A DNA stretch of 64,000 nt from Roseibium algicola (GTDB lineage: Bacteria > Pseudomonadota > Alphaproteobacteria > Rhizobiales > Stappiaceae): contig NZ_CP019630.1 of the NCBI RefSeq assembly GCF_001999245.1, positions 5,113,001 through 5,177,000 on the forward strand. Reading direction: 5' to 3'. Below the pieces are notes generated by a model. That model was given only the letters and a program-made list of their open reading frames with translations, was not told the origin of the DNA and made no database searches. The position numbers were made by a program, and so were the translations under genes. Each line of letters starts with the position of its first letter. Positions within the stretch are counted from its first letter, which is position 1. Of the stretch, positions 35,505-48,067 are shown in pieces.

Positions 35505-35741
35505 TCAGGCCCGGCCGCTTTCCGGGCGCAGTTCATGTTCCAGACCGGCGTCTCGCACCAGCTTGCGCGCCATCTGGATCTGGTCTGAATCGACAAGTAT
35601 GCGGCGCGGGATCATGGCCAGCGAACCTTCCAGAATGCTCATATTGCCGTCTGCGACAAAATGTTTGATGCCGGCATCTTCAAGAATCGATTCCAGAAAG
35701 GAAATCAGGACGGGATCGTTTGTTCTGACTAGTTCTTCCAT
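35505..35741 (-). CDS. DUF2007 domain-containing protein
   Basis: A 78-residue soluble protein of the DUF2007 (putative signal-transducing protein) family: MEELVRTNDPVLISFLESIL, then a hydrophobic core, and RRILVDSDQIQMARKLVRDA. A single ferredoxin-like fold is expected. It is paired with the methyltransferase gene and divergent from the polyprenyl synthase gene, an arrangement common in Hyphomicrobiales. Confidence 0.88.
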   Translation of the reverse strand: MEELVRTNDPVLISFLESILEDAGIKHFVADGNMSILEGSLAMIPRRILVDSDQIQMARKLVRDAGLEHELRPESGRA

Positions 35742-35915
35742 TAGATTCCCGGCGTTAGCGGTCCATGTCCTGCGGTCGAACAGAAAGCCTCATCCGACCC
35801 GTTTACAGCAAAACCAGCTGATTGCGGCATTTCAACAGTTTGTCAATGGATTGGCGGCTTGCCCCGAAGGCGTTCGCAACATATTGTCCGCACAAATATT
35901 CAGGGAGTGCCATTA

Positions 35916-36932
35916 GTGGCCGTTGTTGCAACTTATACAGACGATCAGCCGCGCCGTCCGAGCATTCAGTCGCTCGTTGATCTGGTGTCCGGCGGCATGG
36001 GCGAGGTCAACGATCTGATCCTGTCGAAGGCAGGATCGAATGTTGAATTGATCCCGGAAATCGCCAAGCACCTGATTTCCTCAGGCGGCAAGCGGCTCCG
36101 GCCGATGCTGACGCTGGCCTGTGCCGAGATGTTCGGCTACCAGGGCGATGGTCATGTCACGCTGGCGGCCAGCGTGGAGTTCATGCATACCGCCACGCTG
36201 TTGCATGACGATGTCGTGGACGAAAGCGACATGCGTCGGGGCAAGCTTGCAGCGCGCAAGCTCTGGGGAAACCAGGCAAGTGTTCTTGTCGGCGACTATC
36301 TGCTCGGACAGGCCTTCAAGATGATGGTCGATGTCGGTTCGCTGGAAGCGCTGCGCATCCTCTCCACGGCATCCGCAGTCATTGCCGAAGGCGAAGTGCT
36401 GCAGCTTGGCGCTGCAAAGAACATCGCCACGACCGAAGCAGACTATCTGCGGGTGATCGAGGCCAAGACCGCCGCTCTGTTTGCCGCTGCTGCCGAAGTC
36501 GGCCCCGTGATTGCCGGGCAGTCAGTGGAAATGAAGCGGGCCGCACGGACCTACGGCATGGAACTCGGCTATGCGTTCCAGCTAGTTGACGACGCGCTCG
36601 ACTATGGTGGCTCTTCCGCAGATCTCGGCAAGGATGTCGGCGACGATTTCCGAGAAGGCAAGATCACACTGCCGGTGGTGTTGGCCGTTGCCCGTGGCAC
36701 TGATGCAGATCGCGACTTCTGGAGACGTTGCCTGGAAGGCGAGGAAATCCAGGATGGTGATCTGGAACAGGCCATCGAGCTTTTGAAGAAATACGACGCC
36801 TTGTCTGAAACGGTCGAGCGGGCGAAGGACTACGGCAACAAGGCTCTTGCTGCACTGGACACGTTGCCGTCGGGTGCGCACAGCGATGCCTTGGGCGATG
36901 CAGTTGCCTTCTGCATCTCGCGTGTGAGCTAA
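35916..36932 (+). CDS. ispB: Polyprenyl (octaprenyl-type) diphosphate synthase
   Basis: A 338-residue trans-isoprenyl diphosphate synthase that makes the ubiquinone side chain. The first Asp-rich motif is LLHDDVVDESD with GGKRLRPMLTL upstream, and the second is FQLVDDALDYGG. Chain length cannot be read with certainty; octa- or decaprenyl is usual in this clade. The start is GTG at 35916 with GGGAG 8 bases upstream; other in-frame starts lie at 35859 and 35907. A strong terminator follows. Confidence 0.92.
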   Translation: MAVVATYTDDQPRRPSIQSLVDLVSGGMGEVNDLILSKAGSNVELIPEIAKHLISSGGKRLRPMLTLACAEMFGYQGDGHVTLAASVEFMHTATLLHDDVVDESDMRRGKLAARKLWGNQASVLVGDYLLGQAFKMMVDVGSLEALRILSTASAVIAEGEVLQLGAAKNIATTEADYLRVIEAKTAALFAAAAEVGPVIAGQSVEMKRAARTYGMELGYAFQLVDDALDYGGSSADLGKDVGDDFREGKITLPVVLAVARGTDADRDFWRRCLEGEEIQDGDLEQAIELLKKYDALSETVERAKDYGNKALAALDTLPSGAHSDALGDAVAFCISRVS

Positions 36933-36971
36933 CGCTTACAAGTCTTTGTTTTTCTGAAGAAATTGTAAAGT

Positions 36972-36997
36972 CGCCATTTAAGAAATGGCGGCTTTTT
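36972..36997 (+). terminator. Rho-independent terminator of the polyprenyl synthase gene
   Basis: A perfect 8-bp stem CGCCATTT (36972-36979) with AAATGGCG (36983-36990), AAG loop, followed by GC and TTTTT. It is located 40 bases after the stop and before the convergent ispE. Confidence 0.9.
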
Positions 36998-37029
36998 CTT
37001 TGTTTTCTAAAAGCCAACCCTGCGTTTTG

Positions 37030-37911
37030 TCAGGAGAGCGGCCCGGAGGCAATCCACCAGTCGGGATGGCTGTTGCGCAATGCACGTTCGACGTCCATGG
37101 CGGCATTCAACTCACACAGGCCGAAGCAGGTCGCACCGGAGCCGGACATTCTTGCAAGGTCAATGCGGGTATCGGCTTCCAGCTCGGAAAGAACCTGACC
37201 GATTTCAGGACACAGACCCTTGGCCGGGTCCTGCAGATCGTTGCGGCAGCTTGCCAGATAGGCGACCAGCGAGGCCAGCGTTTCAAACTTTTCCGGCATG
37301 AGATCCATGGGAGCGTTGTCCCGCTGTTCCATGGATTTGAAGACTTCAGGAGTGGATACGCCGACCCTCGGGTTTACAAGCACGATACCGCAAGGCGGAA
37401 GGTCCGGACCGGCACTTAGGTCGCCGCCGATGCCGCGCATGATCTGGGGTTCCGGAAACAGGCAAACCGGTACATCCGCCCCAAGCGTTAGCGCCAGCGC
37501 GTGCAGATCCTCCTCGGCAAGATAGGTGCCGGTGAAGTCCTCCAGGAGGCGCAAGGTGGTAGCGGCATCGCTGGAGCCGCCGCCGATGCCGGAAGCGACA
37601 GGCAGGCGTTTGGTCAGTGTCAGACGAACCTGTGGAACATCAATACCGGCCTTTTTGGCGAAGCTGCGCACGGCCTTCAGGATAAGGTTGTCTTCGACCG
37701 GGCCCGTCAGGTCTCGCGCAAACGGGCCTTCGACTTGCAGGTCGAGCTCACCGGCAGCTTCTATCGCCAGTCTGTCGCCGATCTGGGGGAAGACCACGAG
37801 CGAATCCAGCAGATGATAGCCGTCCGGCTGCCGACCTGTAATATGCAGTGCCAGATTCACCTTGGCCCGGGCCAGCTCCACCCGGGGGGAAGACTTTGAG
37901 GCGAGGGCCAT
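37030..37911 (-). CDS. ispE: 4-diphosphocytidyl-2-C-methyl-D-erythritol kinase
   Basis: A 293-residue GHMP kinase of the MEP isoprenoid pathway that phosphorylates CDP-methylerythritol. The N-terminal ARAKVNLALHITGRQPDGYH and the ATP loop PVASGIGGGSSDAATTL (about 105-121) are diagnostic, with the C-terminal MSGSGATCFGL. It lies 12 bases downstream of a TPR protein gene and is probably co-transcribed with it. It converges with the polyprenyl synthase, which uses the pathway's products. Confidence 0.95.
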   Translation of the reverse strand: MALASKSSPRVELARAKVNLALHITGRQPDGYHLLDSLVVFPQIGDRLAIEAAGELDLQVEGPFARDLTGPVEDNLILKAVRSFAKKAGIDVPQVRLTLTKRLPVASGIGGGSSDAATTLRLLEDFTGTYLAEEDLHALALTLGADVPVCLFPEPQIMRGIGGDLSAGPDLPPCGIVLVNPRVGVSTPEVFKSMEQRDNAPMDLMPEKFETLASLVAYLASCRNDLQDPAKGLCPEIGQVLSELEADTRIDLARMSGSGATCFGLCELNAAMDVERALRNSHPDWWIASGPLS

Positions 37912-37923
37912 GGGTGTGTCCGG

Positions 37924-39720
37924 TTAGCCGCCGTTTTTGCCGGTCTCGGCTTTGGCGGCATCCGTTCCCGGAACCTCCTTCAGGCCTTCGGCAATCTTTT
38001 CCAGAATTTTCGGCAATTCCTCTGCGTCCGGACCCAGGTCGCGGGCGTGGTTCCACTGGAACCTTGCCTCGTTGCGACGACCGACCATCCAGTAGGCATC
38101 GCCCAGGTGATCGTTGATGACCGGATCCGCCGGGCGAAGCTCGATAGCCCGCTCGAGTTCCTTCACCGCTTCTTCGTAGCGACCAAGACGGAAATAAACC
38201 CAGCCAAGGCTGTCGACGATGTATCCGTCTGTTGGCCGCAGTTCGACGGCTTTCTTGATCATGCCCAGGGCTTCATCCAGCTTCAGACCCTGGTCGACCA
38301 GGGAATAGCCGAGATAGTTGAGCACGAGTGGCTGATCCTCGTTGAGTTCAAGCGCCTTGCGGAAGTCGGCTTCGGCAAGTTCCCATTTTCCCAGTCTTTC
38401 CCGGGCGATACCGCGGAAATAAAGCATCAGCCAATGCTGACTTTGCAGTTCGGAAATGGTGTCGATGCCCTTGGTATAGGTTGCCTCGGCGTCCTCGTAG
38501 ATTTCGTGTGCACGCAGGATGTTGCCAAGTGCGATCACGGCTTCAAGATCCGAGGGATCCTGTTTGATCAGCTCTTCCAGATGGCTGCGGGCTTCATCCA
38601 CCATCTCCAGGGCATTGTAGTTCATGCCAACCTGGATTTCGGCTTCGCGCTTCAGCACGCTGTCATCGGGCACCATCATCAGGGCTTCGATGGCCCGTTC
38701 CGGCTGCTCCATCCGCTCAAAGACACTGCCGAGAGCAATGGCTGCAAATTCGGCCTTCGGATCGAGGTAGAGCGCAAGCTGCAGATAGGAGGTGGAAAGC
38801 TCTTCACCGCCATCGCGGCCGATTACGGCACCAAGGCCATAGAGGATTTCCGCCATGCCGGCTGCCGGATCAGTAACGAGCGGCGGAATGATCTCACCGC
38901 TGCTGATAGCCTCGCGGGTCTGGTCAAGCTTGGGGTGACCGCGGAATTGCGCATCGTATTGATCGAGCGCATCAAGTGCTTCCTTCTGGCGTCCGTTGGC
39001 GGCCAGAAGGCGGGTGTAGGCGTCCACGACGCGCAGGGCACCCTGGTCGATGGCATAGGCGCTTTCGGCGGCTTCCAGTGCTTCCTGGTTACGCCCGGCG
39101 GCAAACAGAAGATGTGCCTTGTGGGTGGACTTGAACACTTCGAACCAGTCCGGTCCCTCAAGTCCGTCAATCATCGCGACGGCTTCGTCGATCTTGCCGC
39201 TGCCATAAAGCGTCCAGGCGCGGGAGATGCCAATGGAAAGCTGCGCGAGCGGGCCGTTCCGGCCCCGCTCAAGTTCTTCGTTGGCCTTTTCATAGCGGCC
39301 GTCCAGCATCTCCTGCGCACCGAGCGTCAGCTGTGCGAGGAAATTCTGCAGACCGGCGCTTTCCAGCTCCTTGGAGTAGACAACGGCCTGTTCGACATCG
39401 CCGTTGGCCAACTTCAGGAGGAAGGTGCGTTCGAGCAGCATCGTATTGCTCGGGTCGGCGGCCAGGGTTTCTTCGTAAAACGCCGCTGCCTGAGCGTAGT
39501 CTTTCTGGAAACCGGCGAGGCGGCCGGAAAGGTAGCTGCCGGACAGCGTGAACGGCAGATCGGACGGTGTGCCAAGTGTTTCCGGTTCGGTGCTCGTTTC
39601 GGCAAGTGCGGTAGCGGGAAGAAGGGCGAGCACGCTGACCAGCGCAAGCAGTTTCCGGCGGAGAGGGCTGCGATCCCTGGTCGAAACGGCACCGGTCGGA
39701 TTTGTCATCATTGTTCGCAC
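37924..39720 (-). CDS. Exported tetratricopeptide repeat protein
   Basis: A 598-residue protein with a signal peptide (about residues 20-40, LLALVSVLALLPATALAE) and TPR units along most of the chain, clearest at 370-560 (EAVIALGNILRAHEIYEDAE, LVLNYLGYSLVDQGLKLDEA, YIVDSLGWVYFRLGRYEEAV). It is likely periplasmic or outer-membrane associated and acts as a protein-interaction scaffold; no enzyme domain is visible. Start is a GTG at 39720 with AGGGA 5 bases upstream; ATGs at 39711 and 39708 are alternatives. Confidence 0.85.
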   Translation of the reverse strand: MRTMMTNPTGAVSTRDRSPLRRKLLALVSVLALLPATALAETSTEPETLGTPSDLPFTLSGSYLSGRLAGFQKDYAQAAAFYEETLAADPSNTMLLERTFLLKLANGDVEQAVVYSKELESAGLQNFLAQLTLGAQEMLDGRYEKANEELERGRNGPLAQLSIGISRAWTLYGSGKIDEAVAMIDGLEGPDWFEVFKSTHKAHLLFAAGRNQEALEAAESAYAIDQGALRVVDAYTRLLAANGRQKEALDALDQYDAQFRGHPKLDQTREAISSGEIIPPLVTDPAAGMAEILYGLGAVIGRDGGEELSTSYLQLALYLDPKAEFAAIALGSVFERMEQPERAIEALMMVPDDSVLKREAEIQVGMNYNALEMVDEARSHLEELIKQDPSDLEAVIALGNILRAHEIYEDAEATYTKGIDTISELQSQHWLMLYFRGIARERLGKWELAEADFRKALELNEDQPLVLNYLGYSLVDQGLKLDEALGMIKKAVELRPTDGYIVDSLGWVYFRLGRYEEAVKELERAIELRPADPVINDHLGDAYWMVGRRNEARFQWNHARDLGPDAEELPKILEKIAEGLKEVPGTDAAKAETGKNGG

Positions 39721-40037
39721 TTCTGTCCCTGAATCTGGTGGGTTTACTGCTTATTACCTTTGACAATGGCGTCTTTAAGGCTGACCGGCAAGGCGCCCGG
39801 GATAACTTTCTGCGGGTTTAAATCCTTTTGATTTTGCTCAACGTCGGAAATGCTAAGACTTACGACCAATCATAACCGGTTTCGCTGAAAAAGGGCTTGA
39901 AGACAAGCAGTTGCCGTAGCAGGAATGTGCGGTGCAAAAAGATCTGGTGCCGGTGCGGCCCGATTGCTGCCGGAATGATAATGCGAGTTGGCTGCGCGCG
40001 AGACGCCGCAGACCGAACTAGGCGAGGAGAGTATCAG
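39721..40037. other. Divergent promoter region between the TPR gene and ppdK
   Basis: 317 bases. The middle is AT-rich around 39810-39870. A reading frame extends upstream of the ppdK ATG from 39897 but lacks a ribosome site and family similarity. No operator or RNA element is recognised. Confidence 0.35.
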
Positions 40038-42710
<2,673 letters not shown>

Positions 42711-42751
42711 ATGGGGCGTAAAACTCCGGTCGAGGCCAAGGGGAGTGCGGT

Positions 42752-43708
42752 GTGAGCGATGCTTACCCCCAGCTGGACACCTTGCGCGCGGGTGGCAAGA
42801 GGCAGCTCGCGCGGGTTCTCAGCCGGCTGGAAAGCCATGCGGAGGACGCCGAAACCGCGGCTTTTCTGGATTCGGCCGCCGGTGAAGCCTCCGCGAAAGT
42901 GTTGGGCCTCACCGGTCCGCCCGGCGTCGGCAAATCAAGTCTGACCGACGCGCTCATCAAGGCGTGCCGGTCGGCAGGGCAGACTGTGGCTGTGCTTGCG
43001 ATTGATCCGTCTTCCGCGGTGACCGGTGGTGCCCTTCTGGGTGACCGAACCCGCCTGAAAACCGATCCATCCGACGATGGCGTCTTCGTCCGCTCCATGG
43101 CGGCGCGAGATCGCCTCGGGGGCCTCTCCGATCATGCGGTTGCGGCAATTGCCGTTCTCCGGTGCGTGTGCGACTGCGTGATCGTTGAAACCGTTGGTAT
43201 CGGACAATCGGAAGGGGACCTGAAGCAGGCTGTCGACACGGTTGTTCTGTGTATCCAGCCCGGATCGGGTGACAGTCTGCAGTTCATGAAGGCCGGCATC
43301 ATGGAGCTGCCGGATATCGTGGCTGTCACCAAGGTAGATATGGGTGTGCTTGCCCGTCGGGCTGCCTCGGATGTCGCGGGCGCCCTGTCGTTGAGCGATA
43401 CCGACAGCACTGCAGGGTGGAAGGTGCCTGTGTGCGAAGTCTCCGCGCAAACCCTCAGCGGTGTTGATGATCTGGTTGACCACTGGACGCGCCACCATGC
43501 GCACATCGCGTCAGGCGAGGTCTTGCAACGCCAGCGCAAAGCGCAGCATGTTGCCTGGTTCAAGGATATGGTGCGTGCGGAATTCGGTCACGCTGGCCTG
43601 AAGCTGGCTGCCGGGGTAGAGCAGGACTGGCTGACATTGGCCGAGACGGCTCCCTTTGCGAGCTTCCACGGGTTTGCCGCCAGGCTCCGTCCGTTGCTCG
43701 GTCTTTGA
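42752..43708 (+). CDS. meaB: Methylmalonyl-CoA mutase-associated GTPase MeaB
   Basis: A 318-residue G3E-family GTPase that protects and reloads B12-dependent mutases. The P-loop is LTGPPGVGKSSLTDAL, then AIDPSSAVTGGALLGDRTRL, VETVGIGQSE (switch and Walker B region) and VTKVDMG (NKxD-equivalent). GTG start at 42752 after GGGAG. It follows ppdK by 41 bases and may be co-transcribed. No mutase gene is in the window. Confidence 0.93.
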   Translation: MSDAYPQLDTLRAGGKRQLARVLSRLESHAEDAETAAFLDSAAGEASAKVLGLTGPPGVGKSSLTDALIKACRSAGQTVAVLAIDPSSAVTGGALLGDRTRLKTDPSDDGVFVRSMAARDRLGGLSDHAVAAIAVLRCVCDCVIVETVGIGQSEGDLKQAVDTVVLCIQPGSGDSLQFMKAGIMELPDIVAVTKVDMGVLARRAASDVAGALSLSDTDSTAGWKVPVCEVSAQTLSGVDDLVDHWTRHHAHIASGEVLQRQRKAQHVAWFKDMVRAEFGHAGLKLAAGVEQDWLTLAETAPFASFHGFAARLRPLLGL

Positions 43709-43784
43709 GCCTGGTAGCGTTTCCAGGTCGTTCCTGAACAAATCGTAGGGCTGACGGGCAGGCATTTGCCCGTACGAAGTGTCG

Positions 43785-46064
43785 TCAAGCTTCCGCCGCG
43801 CGCACCTGATAGCTCAGGTCTGTACCGTAACCGGGTGTACCGACGCGGTGAAATTCGTCCAGGAACGCCGTCAGGGCGGTGTCCGTCAGCGGGCGGGAAA
43901 TGTAGTAGCCCTGCATTCGGTTGCAGTCGTGTGCCTGCAGGAAACGGATCTGTTCCAGCGTCTCGATGCCTTCGGCAACAATGGTCATGCCAAGCGCTTT
44001 GCCGAGCTGGATGATCGACACCAGGATGGCCTCGGCTTCGGCGTTGCCGTTCATGTCGGAAACGAAATCCCGGTCGATCTTGAGCGTGTCGAAAGGGAAG
44101 CGGCGCAGGTAACTGAGGCTGGAATAACCTGAACCGAAGTCATCGAGCGCAACCTTCACGCCCAGGTTCTTCAGCCTGCGCAGGGCCTTCAGCACCGAAT
44201 CGTTGCGGCCTGCGAAAACACTTTCGGTGACTTCAATTTCCAGGCGCTGTGGCGGCAGGTTGTTGGCGGCAAGGATCGCCATCACCTTTTCGACGAACCG
44301 CGGGTGCTTGAACTGGTTTGGCGAAACGTTGACCGAAACGGTGATGCCGGGCCATTCATGCGCCTTGGCGCAGGCCTTGTTGAGCACCCAGATGCCCAGT
44401 TCGTTGATCAGGCCGGTTTCCTCGGCCACCGGAATGAACTGCGCCGGGGAAATGACGGTGCCGTCTTCCTTGGTCCAGCGGGCCAGCGCTTCAACGCTGA
44501 CGATCCGCTTGGCCGATGTGTCGGACTGAGGTTGGTAGGCAAGTGTCAGTTCGTCGTTCTTGAGCGCCAGCCGAAGTTCGCGGGACAGCCGGTCCTTGGA
44601 CTGGACGTGATGTTCCATGTTCGGTTCGAAGAAGGAGCGGCGGTTCCGACCGTTTGCCTTGGCATCATAAAGCGCGATATCGGCCTTGCGCAGCAGCTCG
44701 TCCGGATCGTTGCCGTCGCGCGGGGCAATTGCAGCGCCCATCGAGAGGCTGGCGTGAAGTTCACGGCGCCCGATCATGATCGGACGGCCAATTTCGTCCT
44801 GCACCTGGTCGAGGATGTATTCCAGCCAGACATCGTCTTCGCAGTTCTTGATGACCATCGCGAATTCGTCGCCGCTAATGCGCGCAACGATCCCGGTTTC
44901 AGGAATGACGCGCTGCAGTCTCTGGGCGACCGCAGTGATCACCTTGTCGCCGGCGGAATGGCCAAGCGTATCGTTGATGTCCTTGAAATGGTCGAGGTCG
45001 ATGTAGACGACGGCGGTATTCGTTCCCTTGGCAACGCTTTCGTCCAGCGTGTCCGTCAAAAGTGCATGGAACCGCGCGCGGTTCGGCAGGCCGGACAGGG
45101 CGTCATGACGCGAGGAGTGGACTGCCTTGGCTTCGCTGCGTGCAAGACGTTTGGTCATCTGGCGGGTGAAGATGGTCACGGCGATGACCACGGCGGCAAT
45201 CATGAAAGCCGCCAAGGCCAGGAAAGGATTGATCCGGCGTATCATCTGGCTTCCGGGCTCGGTTGTCTGCCAGGCGATCAGGCCGACATCCTGTCCAAGC
45301 GGGGACTTCAGCTGAAACCTGCCGACGCCATCGCGCTGGGTCTGGTTGTTGGCGAGAACAAACCCGTCAAGGCGAGACATTTCCGAGATTTCCGTCAGCT
45401 TTTCACCCCGCAAGGGTACCAGACTTACCAGCACTGACGGCGGGAAACGGACCCGGGAGATCGACTGGATCTGCGGCATGATGGCGGCGGCACTGAAGAG
45501 ATACGGTTCGCCCGCCAGGGAGACGAGGCCGGTTTCGGCAATCGACCGGCGCGCGTCGCTGCTTTGCGGAATGAAACTGTAGAGCCCGGATGGTGTGCGG
45601 CGGAAGGAAATGATGTAGCGGGCGCGCACCTTGGCAACTGCGGGCTTCAGTTCCTGAAGCAACTCCTGCGTCATCCATTTGTTGGTGTGGTTCTGCGCGT
45701 AGACATATTGCACGCCGTAATCGCGGTTGATCAGGATCGACTTGGAAAAACCGTGGTTCTGGAACAGCCAGTGCATCAGGTTGTTGTAGATCCAGCCTTC
45801 GTCCGGGTTGATCTGGTTGACCCGGTGATAGGCTTCGTCCCAGATCACGACGCCGTTCTGCTGCTTGACCATGTAATTCTGGGTCAGCTGCAAAGCGCCG
45901 GAAATGAGCTTGTTCTGGGATTCGACAGCGGTTTCGTCCGACAGGCGGGCAGACCAGTGCAACAGGCCGAAAATACCGACAACGGATATCATGACGATTA
46001 CGACCATCGGAATAATGATCGCGTTTGCTATCTGTCCGCCGGAGTTTTTAGACGAATTGTACAT
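43785..46064 (-). CDS. CHASE4-GGDEF-EAL bifunctional c-di-GMP enzyme
   Basis: A 759-residue membrane protein. A first helix (15-36) leads to a periplasmic CHASE4-type sensor (about 45-275, ALQLTQNYMVKQQNGVVIWDE), a second helix (280-300), then GGDEF (318-480) and EAL (490-745). The GGDEF signature is SGDEF (397-401) with YIDLDHFKDINDTLGHSAGD, compatible with activity; no I-site RxxD is seen at the usual place. The EAL domain keeps VEALARW and DDFGSGYSS. It may make or degrade c-di-GMP in response to an external signal. Confidence 0.93.
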   Translation of the reverse strand: MYNSSKNSGGQIANAIIIPMVVIVMISVVGIFGLLHWSARLSDETAVESQNKLISGALQLTQNYMVKQQNGVVIWDEAYHRVNQINPDEGWIYNNLMHWLFQNHGFSKSILINRDYGVQYVYAQNHTNKWMTQELLQELKPAVAKVRARYIISFRRTPSGLYSFIPQSSDARRSIAETGLVSLAGEPYLFSAAAIMPQIQSISRVRFPPSVLVSLVPLRGEKLTEISEMSRLDGFVLANNQTQRDGVGRFQLKSPLGQDVGLIAWQTTEPGSQMIRRINPFLALAAFMIAAVVIAVTIFTRQMTKRLARSEAKAVHSSRHDALSGLPNRARFHALLTDTLDESVAKGTNTAVVYIDLDHFKDINDTLGHSAGDKVITAVAQRLQRVIPETGIVARISGDEFAMVIKNCEDDVWLEYILDQVQDEIGRPIMIGRRELHASLSMGAAIAPRDGNDPDELLRKADIALYDAKANGRNRRSFFEPNMEHHVQSKDRLSRELRLALKNDELTLAYQPQSDTSAKRIVSVEALARWTKEDGTVISPAQFIPVAEETGLINELGIWVLNKACAKAHEWPGITVSVNVSPNQFKHPRFVEKVMAILAANNLPPQRLEIEVTESVFAGRNDSVLKALRRLKNLGVKVALDDFGSGYSSLSYLRRFPFDTLKIDRDFVSDMNGNAEAEAILVSIIQLGKALGMTIVAEGIETLEQIRFLQAHDCNRMQGYYISRPLTDTALTAFLDEFHRVGTPGYGTDLSYQVRAAEA

Positions 46065-46236
46065 ATACGAGCCCGATTTCTTTGGCCCGAGTATTGTCGA
46101 TCTGGGTTAAGGAATGCCGCAAATTCTAAGTAAATTAAGGGTAAAGTCTCGAAACTCTCGATCCGGTTTTGCAAACAGTCTTAAAGAGCTTAGCTGTACG
46201 GGTCCCAAGACTTGGCCTGTCCGTTGCTCTGGCAAC

Positions 46237-46950
46237 TCAAATCAGCTGTAAGCTGCGGAAGCTGACGTTTGTACGCAGGCCAACGATGATATGGTCATGC
46301 ACCTCGATCCCGAGTGGGCCGGCAATGTCGACGATTTTCTTGGTCATCTGTATGTCGGCGCGCGATGGGGTCGGATCGCCCGACGGGTGATTGTGGACAA
46401 GGATCAGGGCCGTTGCCGAAAGCTCCAGGGCACGCCGGATCACTTCGCGTGGATAGACCGGGGTGTGATCGACCGTGCCCGTCTGCTGAACTTCATCTGC
46501 GATAAGCGCATTTTTCTTGTCGAGAAACAGGATCTTGAATTGCTCTACCGGGGCAAGCCCCATGGAAACCTGCAGGTAGTCCATGACCTTCTGCCAGCTG
46601 TCGAGCACCTGCCGTTTTTCCAGCCCGGCCTTGTGAAAGCGGATGACCGATGCATGCACCGCCTGAAGCGCATCTATGCTGATGTCGGACAGCCCCGGAA
46701 TTTCCTTGAGCCGTTCCCGGGGGGCGGCAAGGGCTGCCGGAAAGGAACCGAAGCGCTGAAGCAGTGCTTTGGCGATCGGCTTTGTATCCTGGCGGGGCAG
46801 GGCGGAAAATAACAGGAATTCCAGGAGTTCATAATCGGCGAGACCTTGCTCGCCCGTTTTACGAAATCGTTCCCGCAGCCGCTGGCGGTGTCCCTTGTGG
46901 TCGCTGCCGGTTGCGGCCGGTGCTTCACTGGCGGTCGTCGTCTCTTTCAT
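46237..46950 (-). CDS. radC: RadC family JAB-domain protein
   Basis: A 237-residue protein with an N-terminal helix-hairpin-helix-like region (LRERFRKTGEQGLADYELLE, ALAAPRERLKEIPGLSDISI) and a C-terminal JAB/MPN metalloprotease-fold domain with LVHNHPSGDPTPSRAD, the zinc-site HxH...D pattern. The historical DNA-repair role is not well supported. It follows map by 66 bases on the same strand, probably co-transcribed. Confidence 0.93.
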   Translation of the reverse strand: MKETTTASEAPAATGSDHKGHRQRLRERFRKTGEQGLADYELLEFLLFSALPRQDTKPIAKALLQRFGSFPAALAAPRERLKEIPGLSDISIDALQAVHASVIRFHKAGLEKRQVLDSWQKVMDYLQVSMGLAPVEQFKILFLDKKNALIADEVQQTGTVDHTPVYPREVIRRALELSATALILVHNHPSGDPTPSRADIQMTKKIVDIAGPLGIEVHDHIIVGLRTNVSFRSLQLI

Positions 46951-47016
46951 GAGCTCCTGCGTCAGCCGCTGTCAGATGACGGTGCATCGCCGGTAAACGG
47001 ACTTCAGGCCGAACAA

Positions 47017-47847
47017 TCAGTCCGTCTGCAGGCCCGGCTTGTGGATGCCTTTGGGGGACGTGGTGAAGATCTGGCAGCCTTCAGGCGTGATGCCGATGGA
47101 ATGTTCGAACTGGGCGGAAAGGGACCTGTCTCGCGTGACGGCCGTCCAGCCGTCGCTGAGAACCTTCACGTGCGGGCGGCCCAGATTGACCATCGGTTCG
47201 ATGGTGAAGATCATGCCCGGCTTCAGTTCAACACCTTCGCCAGGACGCCCGTAATGCAGGATGTTGGGAGTGTCGTGGAACAGAAGACCAAGACCGTGCC
47301 CGCAGAAATCACGCACGACCGAACAGCGTTCAGCCTCGACGAAGGTCTGGATGGCAGCACCGATATCACCGGTGGTGTTGCCCGGCTTGGCAGCCTCGAT
47401 ACCGCGCATAAGCGATTCATAGGTCACATCGATCAGGCGCTCGGCAGCGCGCTTCAACTGGCCGACCGGATACATACGGCTGGAATCTCCGTGCCATCCG
47501 TCCAGAATGAAGGTCACGTCGATGTTGACGATGTCGCCCTCGCGCAGGGCCTTGTCGTTGGGAATGCCGTGACAGACGACATGGTTGATCGACGTACAGG
47601 AGGACTTTGTGTAGCCGCGATAGTTCAGCGTCGCCGGAATGGCGTTGTGATCCATGCCGTACTGGTAGACGAAGTCGTCGATTTCCTGGGTGGTCGTGCC
47701 CGGTTTGACGATGTCGGCCAGCTCGTCCAGACAGGCTGCGGTCAGCTGTCCGGCGCGCATCATGCCTTCAAAATCTTCAGGGCCGTACAAACGTACCTGA
47801 CCCGTGTTTTTCAAAGGGGCTTCCGAAGCGTCGATATAGCTGACCAT
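47017..47847 (-). CDS. map: Type I methionine aminopeptidase
   Basis: A 276-residue cytosolic enzyme that removes the initiator Met from new proteins. Family elements: SCTSINHVVCHGIPNDKALR with the substrate-binding His, DIVNIDVTFILDGWHGDSSR with the metal-binding Asp pair, CGHGLGLLFHD with the metal His, and FTIEPMV with the metal Glu. Alphaproteobacterial length. It heads a map-radC pair. Confidence 0.95.
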   Translation of the reverse strand: MVSYIDASEAPLKNTGQVRLYGPEDFEGMMRAGQLTAACLDELADIVKPGTTTQEIDDFVYQYGMDHNAIPATLNYRGYTKSSCTSINHVVCHGIPNDKALREGDIVNIDVTFILDGWHGDSSRMYPVGQLKRAAERLIDVTYESLMRGIEAAKPGNTTGDIGAAIQTFVEAERCSVVRDFCGHGLGLLFHDTPNILHYGRPGEGVELKPGMIFTIEPMVNLGRPHVKVLSDGWTAVTRDRSLSAQFEHSIGITPEGCQIFTTSPKGIHKPGLQTD

Positions 47848-48067
47848 GGGGTTTACCGTGTCTCACAATTATCCGGTGCCATTCTAAGCCCACAAGGCCC
47901 CGTTCGGCACCAATTATCCGTTACCTGTTCTCATACCGCCCAAAGCGCCCATTTTCCAGCTTCTGTTCCCGCAAAATCAGGCTGACGTGGAAACTTCCCG
48001 CCTGTGCGGTGAAAAGCGGCAGTGCCTTCTTGCGCTTTTCGGGCAGGAGAGCTAGGGGAAGGGAAAA

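Noticed and set aside
38047-39732. Plus-strand open frame of about 560 codons opposite the TPR protein
   Set aside because: No family features and low-complexity shadow composition; the minus-strand TPR gene has signal peptide, repeats and operon context.
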